Positions 22,271-32,100 of a stretch of DNA of 64,000 bases are shown piece after piece. The notes under the pieces were generated by a model that did not search any database, was not told where the DNA came from, and worked only from the letters and a program-made list of their open reading frames with translations. Source of the stretch: Anaerolineae bacterium (lineage in GTDB: Bacteria > Chloroflexota > Anaerolineae > Promineifilales > Promineifilaceae); NCBI GenBank assembly GCA_020848035.1, contig JADLAX010000100.1, forward strand, positions 62,001 through 126,000, written 5' to 3'. The position numbers were made by a program, and so were the translations under genes. Positions within the stretch are counted from its first letter, which is position 1, and every line of letters begins with the position of its first letter.

Positions 22271-22549
22271 ATGCCAGATGACGCCAGCAAACAGGCAAGT
22301 GAGGTCAATGAAACGATGGAATACTTCTCTTTCTACCAATGGCTACAAACACAAATCGAACGCAAAGACATCATTGGGGCATTTGCCCACACCATCAGTC
22401 AGTTTGAAGAGCCACAAGCCACGCGCAAAAAGGCCAATGGCCACATGATTTGGGCGACCTGGCTGGTAGATAAAAATGCGTCCCCCGACGTGATTGAGGC
22501 GTTTAACATGGCGTGGAATGAGTACCAGCATCAGGTACGGCCGTCTTGA
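22271..22549 (+). CDS. Small protein with YozE-SAM-like N-terminal segment
   Basis: YFSFYQWLQTQIERKDIIGAFAHTISQF resembles YozE-like sequence (SFYxWLxxQ..R.D.IG..A); contains the motif ACGGCCGT near its end. Confidence 0.45.
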   Translation: MPDDASKQASEVNETMEYFSFYQWLQTQIERKDIIGAFAHTISQFEEPQATRKKANGHMIWATWLVDKNASPDVIEAFNMAWNEYQHQVRPS

Positions 22550-22686
22550 CCCCCGTTGTTGAGCCAGGCAATCATCAGGCATTCTCCCAAGATTTAGACG
22601 AGGCAAAAAACCTTAATAGAAGCCGTAAGAATACGGTACTACTTTATAGACACTCTTCCTATTTTTACTTCTTCCCCCCTTAAACA

Positions 22687-22730
22687 GTGGCGTCACAAAA
22701 TTGATTTTTCAATGTGACGCCACCCTCCTT
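22687..22730. terminator. Stem-loop GTGGCGTCACA...TGTGACGCCAC with trailing T-rich tract
   Basis: Perfect 11-bp inverted repeat (22687-22697/22713-22723), then cctccttttt. Confidence 0.5.
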
Positions 22731-22784
22731 TTTCTTGCAGTTCAGCCCTTTGTGTTATCCCAATCAATGCTTAAAAATGCTAGT

Positions 22785-22889
22785 ACAGTCCGGCGGAAAT
22801 CTACATAACGTTATTATGACAAGTTGCCGGACTGTTTAAGTATTGCGTCTTCGTCAATAACCTTATGCGAACTTTCGGGGCGCAATACT
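22785..22889. repeat. Two consecutive large dyads next to the comM fragment
   Basis: ACAGTCCGGC (22785-22794)/GCCGGACTGT (22826-22835) centred on palindrome ATAACGTTAT (22805-22814); then AGTATTGCG (22839-22847)/CGCAATACT (22881-22889). Confidence 0.6.
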
Positions 22890-22902
22890 AGTGCAGCGAT
22901 CG

Positions 22903-23314
22903 TTATGTTTGTCTCGGGCGATACTGCAGCGCTTCCGCCAGATGGGCGGGCTGGATCGTGCTGGTTTCGGCCAGGTCGGCAATGGTGCGGGCCACCTTGA
23001 GGATGCGGTGAAAAGCACGGGCACTGAGATTCATCTGAGCCATGGCGCTGCGCATGAGCCGGTTGCCTGTTTCATCCAACTGGCACAGGGTGCGCACCTC
23101 GCTTGGCCCCATGTCGGCATTGGCGTAGAGGTTATGCGCTTTGAATCGCTCGGCCTGAAGCTGACGGGCTTTTTCCACGCGCTGCCGAATTTGTTCAGAG
23201 GGTTCGCCGCGACGGCCGCTGGTGAGCTTTTCATACTCCACACGCGGCACTTCCACGTGCAGGTCAATTCGGTCCATCAGCGGGCCGGAAATGCGCTTTT
23301 GATATCTGGTAATC
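22903..23314 (-). pseudogene. comM: 3'-terminal fragment of YifB/ComM-family Mg-chelatase-like AAA ATPase
   Basis: [46 protein letters not shown]...[25 protein letters not shown]-terminal third only; homology stops at the 27-bp repeat at 23315. Confidence 0.85.
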
Positions 23315-23485
23315 ATCATTAACGAACTTTCATACAAAAGGACGCCTCTGGTGCAACACTACCATTGTTCTATGAAGGGGTGGATTAGTAGATCAACTTT
23401 GAATGGTACCTCACATTTCATTCGACCAAATCGTATTCCGAATCTGAGGTATTCCCTTATGCACTTTTCCGGTCTCACGTCACTC
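23315..23485. repeat. Island-associated repeat copy A
   Basis: ATCATTAACGAACTTTCATACAAAAGG (27 bp) identical at 23315 and 28715; weaker similarity continues ~170 bp to GGTCTCAyrTCACyCGCyg. Confidence 0.75.
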
Positions 23486-23487
23486 GC

Positions 23488-24264
23488 CGTCAGTACAATA
23501 CGGTAGAGCCTGAGAACCGTCTAGTGGCACGGACCCTAGAGCAGGCATGGGAGGAGAAACTACGGGCAGTGGAGAAGGTTGAACAGGACTACCAATCCTG
23601 GTTACAGCAGCACCGCCTGGAACTGACATCTGAAGACCGGCAGGATATTCTGGCTTTGGGTGAAAACCTGCCTGCCCTTTGGCATGCACCGACGACTACA
23701 CCGGCTGACCGCAAACAAATCGTGCGCCTACTCATCCAGGATGTGATTCTCGACCAGCATCGAGAACGGGGTAAAGTCTGGCTGCAGATTAACTGGCAGA
23801 CTGGTGCCACCAGTGAACACTGGCTAGTTCGGCATGTGCAGAGCTATGCTGAATACGCCCATTTGGAGGCGTTGCAGAAGCGCATCATCGAGCTGGCGGC
23901 GCTTGAAAAGACGGACCGCGAGATGGCCGCGATTCTAAATGAAGAAGGGTTCCGGACAGCACGTGGCTTTGTGTTCAGCAACAAGATGGTCTGGCTGCTA
24001 CGACAGGAATGGGGATTGCCAGCTGCCCAAGCCAGCAGTCCTGAGCCTTTGCGCTGGCCAGATGGAGCCTACACGATTCATGGGGCGGCAATGGCCATTG
24101 GCGTTTCCCCCGGCACCATTCATAAATGGTTGCGAACCGACTGCCTTCAGGGACAGCAGCGTATGAAAGGCGCCCCATGGAAGATTCCCCTAACTGACGA
24201 ACAAATCACTTCCCTACAGAGTTACGTCGAACGAGTTAGACGTTCCAAGAAGGAGGCATCGTGA
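23488..24264 (+). pseudogene. C-terminal remnant of a large serine recombinase
   Basis: RQYNTVEPENRLVARTLEQAWEEKLRAVEKVEQDYQ...LPALWHAPTTTPADRKQIVRLLIQDVILDQ typical of recombinase C-termini; catalytic N-terminal domain absent. Confidence 0.75.
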
Positions 24265-24268
24265 AGTC

Positions 24269-24391
24269 TTTGGCGACCCCACCCTCAGCGATGCCATTTT
24301 AGACCGGCTGATCCACAATGCCTATCGGCTGGAATTACAAGGAGAGTCTATGCGGAAAGTGCATTCCCCGTTGTCCATTGACCACAGTTGA
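24269..24391 (+). pseudogene. C-terminal remnant of IS21-family IstB ATPase
   Basis: FGDPTLSDAILDRLIHNAYRLELQGESMRKVHSPL matches the IstB C-terminal consensus. Confidence 0.75.
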
Positions 24392-24754
24392 CGGTATGAT
24401 TTGTTATCCAGCGTTGTCACCCTGGAACCGATCGTTTTGCTCCGGTCTGCGTGATCGCCATGGACCGGAACCAGTGATCGTTTTCACCGGAATATGCACC
24501 CAGAGAAAATGAAGAGTTTCACAGACATTTTCTTCTGCATAGAAGCGTTTTATAATAGTTGGCATCGCCTTTCGACATTTGGCTGTGTCAGCGAGATTAC
24601 TCATTAAGCGGTCTATTATTAATATCAGTTAGACTTATCTCGATATCCACTAAAATTAAAATGGGGAAAGTCATACAACCAACAGGCACTGGTCAGTGAC
24701 AGTGACTATAGTCTTTATCCACTTTTTAGGGGAGCATCGCAAGGGAAATTCGCA

Positions 24755-27700
24755 GTGAAAACAAGACTATCAATCCTAACAAGCATCTTTGCGCTTGTGA
24801 TCTGCTTTACGTTCAATGATGTATCTACAAACGCAGGAGCCCTTCAAGAAGGCAAGGCGGAAACAGCTGCCAATTCTATTCCTGCGCCTTCATTGCCTCT
24901 TAGTATTAGTAGCGGAAATTGGATTAACTATACCAATGGTAACTCTATCAAAGCAATTGCCACTGAAGGCAATTTTCTCTGGGTAGGCACTACGGGCGGG
25001 GTAGTTCGCTGGGATCTGACCAGTGACGATTACATAAAATATATCACCGCCGATGGATTGGCCGATAACTATGTCCAGTCCGTGGCTATTGACAACACAG
25101 GTGATAAATGGTTTGGAACTCGTGATGGCGGGGTAAGCAAGTTTGATGGGACAACGTGGACGACTTACACTACCGATGATGGCCTTATGAGTAATTATGT
25201 TTCGGCAATTGCCATTGATGGCGCGGGCAATAAATGGTTCGGAACGCTTTCAGGAGTGAGCAAGTTTGATGGTGCCACGTGGACCACTTACACCACTGCT
25301 GATGGGCTAATGGATAACAATGTTGTGTCTATCGCCATCGATAATGTGGGCAACAAGTGGTTTGGTACAAGAAGTGGCGGAGTGAGCAAGTTTGACGGGA
25401 CCACATGGACAACTTACACCACAACTGATGGATTGGTAAATAATACGGTCTGGACCATTGCCATCGACAGTGCGGGGGACAAATGGTTTGGCACATATGG
25501 TGGGGTAAGCAAATTTGATGGAACAACGTGGACATCCTATACTGCGTCTAACGGATTGGTACAAAATTGGGTCTGGTCTATCGCCATTGACAATATGGGG
25601 AACAAATGGTTTGGAACATCTGGTGGAGTGAGTAAATTTGACGGGACAACATGGACTAAATGGACGACCTTAAATGGGTTATCAAGCAATATTGTCGCTG
25701 CTAACTCCATTGCTATCGACGGCGCAGGTAATAAATGGTTCGGAACAAACTCCGATGGAATAAATAAGTTTGACGATATGACGTGGACGACATTTGTCAC
25801 TGTCAATGAGCCAGCTGATAACCAAATTAATGCCATTGCCGTTGATAGTACAGGCGACAAGTGGTTCGGAACATATGGTGGGGTAAGTAAGTTGAGTGAG
25901 GAGTCGTGGACGACCTATACCACCGCGGATGGATTAGCACACAACTATGTTTATGCTATTGAGGTGGATAGTGCGGGCAATAAATGGTTTGGTACTAACG
26001 GCGGAGTAAGTAAATTTGATGGGACAACATGGACAACTTACACTGAAGCTGATGGTCTTGTGAATAATTATGTCTCAGCTATTGCCATCGACAGCGTAGG
26101 AAATAAATGGTTTGGCACGAATGGCGGAGTAAGCAAGTTTGATGGGACAGAGTGGACGTCTTATACAACCGCTGATGGATTGGCAGACAATTGGGTCACA
26201 TCGATCGCAATCGATAGTGCAGGCAATAAATGGTTTGGTACGCACTCCGATTTAGAAGGCGCAGCCAGGGTTAGCAAGTTTGATGGTACAACATGGACAT
26301 CCTACTATAATGCCGATGGCTTGGTTGGTTACTGGATCAATGCCACCGCAATCGACGGCGCGGGCAATATATGGTTTGGCACGATTAGCGGGACAAGTAA
26401 GTTTGATGGAACGACATGGACATCCTATCATGTTTCCGATGGATCAAATGGGGAGATCGTGTATGCTATCGCTGTCGACAGCGCAAATAACAAATGGTTT
26501 GGCACCTCCAGCGGAGCAAGCAAGTTTGACGAATCAACGTTAACTGTCTATACCATTTCCGATGGATTAGCCGATAGTTCTGTTACCGCTGTCACTATCG
26601 ACAACGCTGGGAACAAATGGTTTGGAACATCGAGCGGGGTAAGTGTATTGCTGGGGAGTGAAACATCAACAGCTTACAGTATCAGTGGACAAGTAACTGA
26701 TACTAACAATAATCCCATCGTAGGTGTTAATATATCGGCTACTGGCAACAACAGTACTTTCACTGATGGGAACGGTTACTACACCATCACTGATTTAGTA
26801 CCTGGCAATTATAGTTTACTAGCTAACAAAGATGGATACGCTTTCCTGCCTGGCTTACGCACAGTAACGCTACCTCCAAATGCAAACGGTATAGATTTCA
26901 CTGGGATACCTAACGACACCGATACCGATGGTGATGGACTATTAGATGCCTGGGAACTTAACGGCTACGATCAGAATAACGATGGTAAAATTGATATTGA
27001 TTTACCTGCCATGGGAGCCGATCCAAACAGGAAGGACATCTTTGTAGAAGTCGACTGGATGTCAGATAGCAATCACTCGCATAGACCCAGCCCAATAGCG
27101 ATAAGGAGAATTGTTAATGCTTTTGCAAATTCTCCAGTTGATAATGGAGTGGGGATAAACTTACATGTAGATGCTGGATATGACAGTATTGATTATGTCA
27201 CTGGTCAATTATGGGGTGAATTATCTGGTGGAAATGAGATTCCACATCAGGATGTTCTAGGTCAAAGTCAATCACTTGTTGATGATCTAAATAATATTAT
27301 CCTTAATAACTTTGCCACTGCACGCAATCGAGTATTTCACTACTCCATTTTTGCCCACAAATGGGCTGAAGATGGAGTTTCCACTTGTTCTAGTGGATTC
27401 TCATTGGGCAACGGTTATCAATATTTTGTTGTTGCTCTTGGTTGTTTTAAAAATGAAGTAGGCAGTATTGATCAGCAAGCAGGAACATTTATGCACGAAT
27501 TAGGCCACAATTTGGGTCTGGCTCATGGTGGGGATGATGATGTTAACTACAAGCCAAACTACCTCAGTATTATGAATTACAGTTTCCAAATGAATGGACT
27601 TATTATTAATGGTATTGGTGGGCACTATGATTATTCTCGTTTTGATTTACCCGCTTTAAACGAGAGCCTGTTGAGCGAAAAAAATGGCCTAAATGGTGGT

Positions 27701-28090
27701 CCTGAAGTAAACAATTATGGAACTAAATTCCATATTTCCTCCCCTTTCTTGTGTATACCAGCTTCCTTAAACAACCTAGCCTTTACTATTACGGAACATG
27801 CGAACGGTCCAGTTAATTGGGATTGTGGGTTGGGAATTGACCAAAGTCCAGTTCAAGAAGACGTTAACAATGATGGAATCATTTCGACACTTAACAGTCA
27901 TAACGATTGGGCAAACCTAGATTATACAGCTGGCGGAATTGGTTCAGAGGGCGTCCCGTCGCCGCTATTAGTTACTTCAGAAGCATTGCAACAAATTCCT
28001 GAAGAAATTACACCTGAAATAGATGAACTAATTCAACACGCTTTTTCGAATGCCTTGTTTCTACCGGCAATATTAGACTCTTCCGAATAA
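24755..28090 (+). CDS. Secreted protein: 14 Reg_prop-like propeller repeats, CarboxypepD_reg-like domain, metzincin-type metalloprotease
   Basis: Signal-like N-terminus; 14 W[FV]GT...GVSKFDGTTWTTY repeats; YSISGQVTDTNNNPIVGVNISATG...GYYTITDLVPGNYSL; MHELGHNLGLAHGG (HExxHxxGxxH). Confidence 0.85.
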   Translation: MKTRLSILTSIFALVICFTFNDVSTNAGALQEGKAETAANSIPAPSLPLSISSGNWINYTNGNSIKAIATEGNFLWVGTTGGVVRWDLTSDDYIKYITADGLADNYVQSVAIDNTGDKWFGTRDGGVSKFDGTTWTTYTTDDGLMSNYVSAIAIDGAGNKWFGTLSGVSKFDGATWTTYTTADGLMDNNVVSIAIDNVGNKWFGTRSGGVSKFDGTTWTTYTTTDGLVNNTVWTIAIDSAGDKWFGTYGGVSKFDGTTWTSYTASNGLVQNWVWSIAIDNMGNKWFGTSGGVSKFDGTTWTKWTTLNGLSSNIVAANSIAIDGAGNKWFGTNSDGINKFDDMTWTTFVTVNEPADNQINAIAVDSTGDKWFGTYGGVSKLSEESWTTYTTADGLAHNYVYAIEVDSAGNKWFGTNGGVSKFDGTTWTTYTEADGLVNNYVSAIAIDSVGNKWFGTNGGVSKFDGTEWTSYTTADGLADNWVTSIAIDSAGNKWFGTHSDLEGAARVSKFDGTTWTSYYNADGLVGYWINATAIDGAGNIWFGTISGTSKFDGTTWTSYHVSDGSNGEIVYAIAVDSANNKWFGTSSGASKFDESTLTVYTISDGLADSSVTAVTIDNAGNKWFGTSSGVSVLLGSETSTAYSISGQVTDTNNNPIVGVNISATGNNSTFTDGNGYYTITDLVPGNYSLLANKDGYAFLPGLRTVTLPPNANGIDFTGIPNDTDTDGDGLLDAWELNGYDQNNDGKIDIDLPAMGADPNRKDIFVEVDWMSDSNHSHRPSPIAIRRIVNAFANSPVDNGVGINLHVDAGYDSIDYVTGQLWGELSGGNEIPHQDVLGQSQSLVDDLNNIILNNFATARNRVFHYSIFAHKWAEDGVSTCSSGFSLGNGYQYFVVALGCFKNEVGSIDQQAGTFMHELGHNLGLAHGGDDDVNYKPNYLSIMNYSFQMNGLIINGIGGHYDYSRFDLPALNESLLSEKNGLNGGPEVNNYGTKFHISSPFLCIPASLNNLAFTITEHANGPVNWDCGLGIDQSPVQEDVNNDGIISTLNSHNDWANLDYTAGGIGSEGVPSPLLVTSEALQQIPEEITPEIDELIQHAFSNALFLPAILDSSE

Positions 28091-28182
28091 TAACCAATGG
28101 TGCTAGTTTGAGTTGAGCACCGGATTCTCCTATTCTGATGGTGCCAAACCAAAACTAGAAAGGAGAATCCAATGAGCTATTG

Positions 28183-28545
28183 TCAAATGTTGTGGATCGC
28201 GAGTTCCAGAGAGGCGTTCACAGGTGAGTTAACAACAGAATAAGATGGCAAGTCGGGCAGGATGTGGGTCTTGCCATCGTGAAATTTCACCCCGGCCTGA
28301 ACCAGGGAAACAAGGTGGACGGAGTTGACTTTGCGCCAGCGCTTTTCAGCCATCAGCAGCAGTTTGAAGACCATGGCCAGGCCAGCGTCGCGCGAACCGG
28401 CTCCTTTTGTAGTCCGCGTTCGCGCCCGGACAGTAGCAAGCGTAGATTCGATAGCGTTGGAAGTGCGCAAATGCAGCCAGTGGGCAGCGGAATAGTCCAT
28501 GAAAGTGAAGAGGGTCTCTTTGACCTTCCCCTGAGAAAGTGGACA
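28183..28545 (-). pseudogene. IS256-family transposase C-terminal remnant
   Basis: VKETLFTFMDYSAAHWLHLRTSNAIESTLATVRARTRTTKGAGSRDAGLAMVFKLLLMAEKRWRKVNS. Confidence 0.75.
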
Positions 28546-28714
28546 TTAGAATAACCCAGTCGCGAATGCAATAGAGTTCCAGGGAGCCATGCCAAAACAA
28601 AAAAACGATTTTCAAAAAATTGAGACTATACAATTTAGACCAATTGTGGAGATATATTTCCCAGCAAAATGAAACATGGCACCAAAGCAGTTTTTGTGTA
28701 GCTGCTGCAAGATA

Positions 28715-28905
28715 ATCATTAACGAACTTTCATACAAAAGGGCGTGTCTGGTATAGAACTACGATTATTCTTTAAATTCGTATGATATTCTGATGGAAGT
28801 CATAAGCTGAGATTGAGGGGCACTACAAATTTCCTCTGATCCTTTTCTGTGTTGAGTCTGAGTTATTCTCATGACCATTTTCCCGGTCTCATATCACCCG
28901 CTGAT
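28715..28905. repeat. Island-associated repeat copy B
   Basis: Same 27-mer as copy A, 5400 bp away in the same orientation; similarity extends with divergence. Confidence 0.75.
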
Positions 28906-29100
28906 TCGGCAAATATAGCTAGATGACGTTCCTCACCTTTTTCTCAGCAAAAACACACTATAACTTTTAAACTCCATCAGCTATTGTTTCCTTGCTTCTC
29001 CAGGTGTGTCAGCTAAACAAGATCGTCTCTTGCTCCCTTCTTTAATAAACGGTCGATCCTTTTTCTACCTGGATTCCCATTTCCAGTCAGGAGGGTTCTC

Positions 29101-32100
29101 ATGCGTCTGTTTGGATATCTTTTCCTTGCCCTATTTATTCTTCAGCTTCACTCCGTTTCACCCGCTTTTGCTCAACTTGATATTCCAACCGATGAAGAAG
29201 TAGAACCGGTTGAAGTTATTCCGCCCGCGATGGCATATCAGCCACCGAAAGACGCAGATGAAATGCGAGATTTTGCCCCACCAGATGCCGAGGTAAAAAC
29301 GTTGGCCGCCGATCTGGAAGTCAAAACCACCACACCCTTCGACGCCTCTAAAAATAGCCTGGTTACAATCGGCGACGAAACCGTCGGAGTGTACGTTGAG
29401 GACAAGACCTTCAATGAAGCCGTTACTCTGGAATTTAAGCAAATCGAAATCCCCCAACCAACCATCGGAACAATAGGGGAAGACCCAAAAGATCCCGCCC
29501 CTCCCATTACTGCCACCAATACCATTTCAGATCCGCTCGATACGCAAGACCTTATTCGCTTTACGCTAGATATCGTTTCCACAGGAAAGGCAGAGGCTAT
29601 CGCCGCCTTCGACAAACCCGTGCGGCTCGTCGTGGATTTACGTTCCTTGTTTCCCAAAGAAATGAATCCGGTGTTGAGCAATTACTTCCTGGCTTACCAG
29701 GATGAAAAAGATCCCACGATGTGGCACGACGTGCCCATCAACATCTATGCCGATGGCATCATTAGTGCCGATGTGATGCATTTCTCCAACTGGGCCAGTG
29801 GCGTACGGCCAGAACGCTGGAACCCCTCCTGGAATCCTCCGGCTGTGTCGGAATTCAGCGGTGCGGCTACCTACAGCTACCCCATAGAAGTGCCCCCAGG
29901 GCGAGGGGGTCTACAACCTAATGTCACCCTCTCCTACAGTACCAAAGGTTTGGACGGCTTGACGCGCACCACTGAATCTGGCCCCATTGCCAATGCCTGG
30001 TCTATTGGAGATATTAGTATAACCCGTGTGGGAGTGAAGCTGGAAATCCCTTATGACGGCACCGCCTGGACCAAGCACCCTGATAAATTTCGCTTGGTGT
30101 TTGGCGGAACGGGTTATGAACTTTATCCGGTAGGCTCAACTTCCGGCGCGGAAGTCCGCTATTACGTCAAAGATGCACCTGGTATGTATGTCAAACGTGT
30201 GTACAGCACCGCCACGCCTAACCAGGATGGCATGTACTGGATTGTTATCACCCCTGATGGCACCCGCTATCGCCTGGGTTACAAAGCGGATGCTGAGGAG
30301 TGGCAGCATGCATCTATTTACCATATGTCTATTGATGGTCATCAAGGTCGGCCTAGTGTTGGGGCGGAAAGCTGGTCCGCAATTGCCTGGCATGTAGATA
30401 CCGTGACCGACGTATATGGTAATCAAATGACCTATCACTACCATACGCGCCAGATTACAGAGGGAAATAGCTGGGTAAACGTGCTGACCAACCAATGGGA
30501 AGATTTCGATGTAGACAACCGGGTCAATCGAATTCAAACTATCAAATACAATTACTCAACCCGCGTTACAGCTTATCCAGTTCCAGACACTGTAGACCAA
30601 TTAACCTCAACTCCGGCTACGCGTATAGAGTTCCGTCCTTCCAACACCGTGAACGGAGAATATCAGTTTCTCATCAACAGCATATTCATCTACCATGGCA
30701 ACAGTTCCTTACCGACCCATGAATACCGTATCGCCAGCGAAAGTCGTATTCTGGAAAGTCCTGGCTGCGTGGGGTATGGTAATGAGCCCAAAACAACGAC
30801 CACTCGCGTTGTCACCAGCATTCGGCATTGGGTTGGCACAGATGGTGACGCTACGACCAATGACTCCGGCTATGCCTTGCCTGCGACAACCTTCACTTAT
30901 AACAACTATCGGCACTACACTGGGGTTGGGGGGGCTGGCTGCTCATTTTACCCATATTTAACACAGTACCAAAACGGGTATGGGGGCACCGTCACCTTTA
31001 CGTATGTCAATGATAACCGCCAGGTTGGCACCTATGATTACAATTGGGGGACAGGTGTCGCGACCTGGCCCACAATTGGTTACAACCTTAAGGTCACTAA
31101 TGTCGCTATCAATGATGGGTTTAACACGGTCCAAACTGGCTATGCTTACACCACACCTTGTTATGGGCAAACTGAACCTGCTCCTTCTGGTGCAACCCTC
31201 TGCCCCTCGCCTGACTCATCCAAGTACGGCAACATCGTGGGGCACCAAACTACCACCAGAACCAGTTATGCCTTTAATGGGTCCTCTATTCTAAACAAAC
31301 AGGTCACGACCTTTTCGCTGGCTGCCTCGACGACTATCGGTCAACCGACTCAGATAGATGTTTACTCTGGTGGTTCTATCTTGATGAGCCAGACAAAACA
31401 CTATTATACAAGCGAACCCATTGGAGGAATTAGCAACCTCTTTACCTACAAGATCAAAACTACAACTGAGAAGTTTAGCAATGGTGCTGGCTCCACTTCC
31501 ATTTCGAGTAAGGTTCAGTATGCGTATGACAAAAATTATCAGTTAGATGAAACAACACCTACCCAGTTTGGCAACTTAACCCATATTTGGGAGTTTGATA
31601 ACAAAGACGCCACTGTTGCTTACAGAACCACGAGGCGTTGGTATGATCCAAACACCACAGCTTGGATTGTTAGCAAACCGAGGTCAGAGGGACTATATGA
31701 AGGTGGAGGTTGGAATTTTATCTCAGGCACCTGGAATTACTATGATGACAGCAGCGATCTGGGCGATGAACCAACCAAGGGTTTTTTGACGCATCAACGA
31801 CAAGCAATAGAAATTGATTGTGCAGAAGTTGAGATACCCAGTGGTGGTGGTCAAGGTTGTGATAGGGGCTTTAAGACAATTGATACATCCTACGTTATAG
31901 ATGATGGCGGATTTGGTAATGTTTGGAAGACCATAACATACAGCGATTTTGGCTATCGTACAGTTGATGCTACCCCTACCGAATTAACCAGCAACTTCGC
32001 TAGCGATGGCCGTATCACCACAATAACCTATGACCAAGATTACCATCTCTATCCAGTTAAGATGAGTAATGTGGTAGATCAGATTACTCAGACAACCCGG

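Noticed and set aside
25050-26650. Regular ~126-bp DNA repeats that could suggest a CRISPR or tandem array
   Set aside because: Units are in frame, degenerate at third positions and encode WFGT propeller blades within one ORF.
28122-28170. GGATTCTCC...GGAGAATCC inverted repeat as intact IS ends
   Set aside because: Adjacent to an IS256 remnant but only a fragment of the transposase exists and no matching second end was found.
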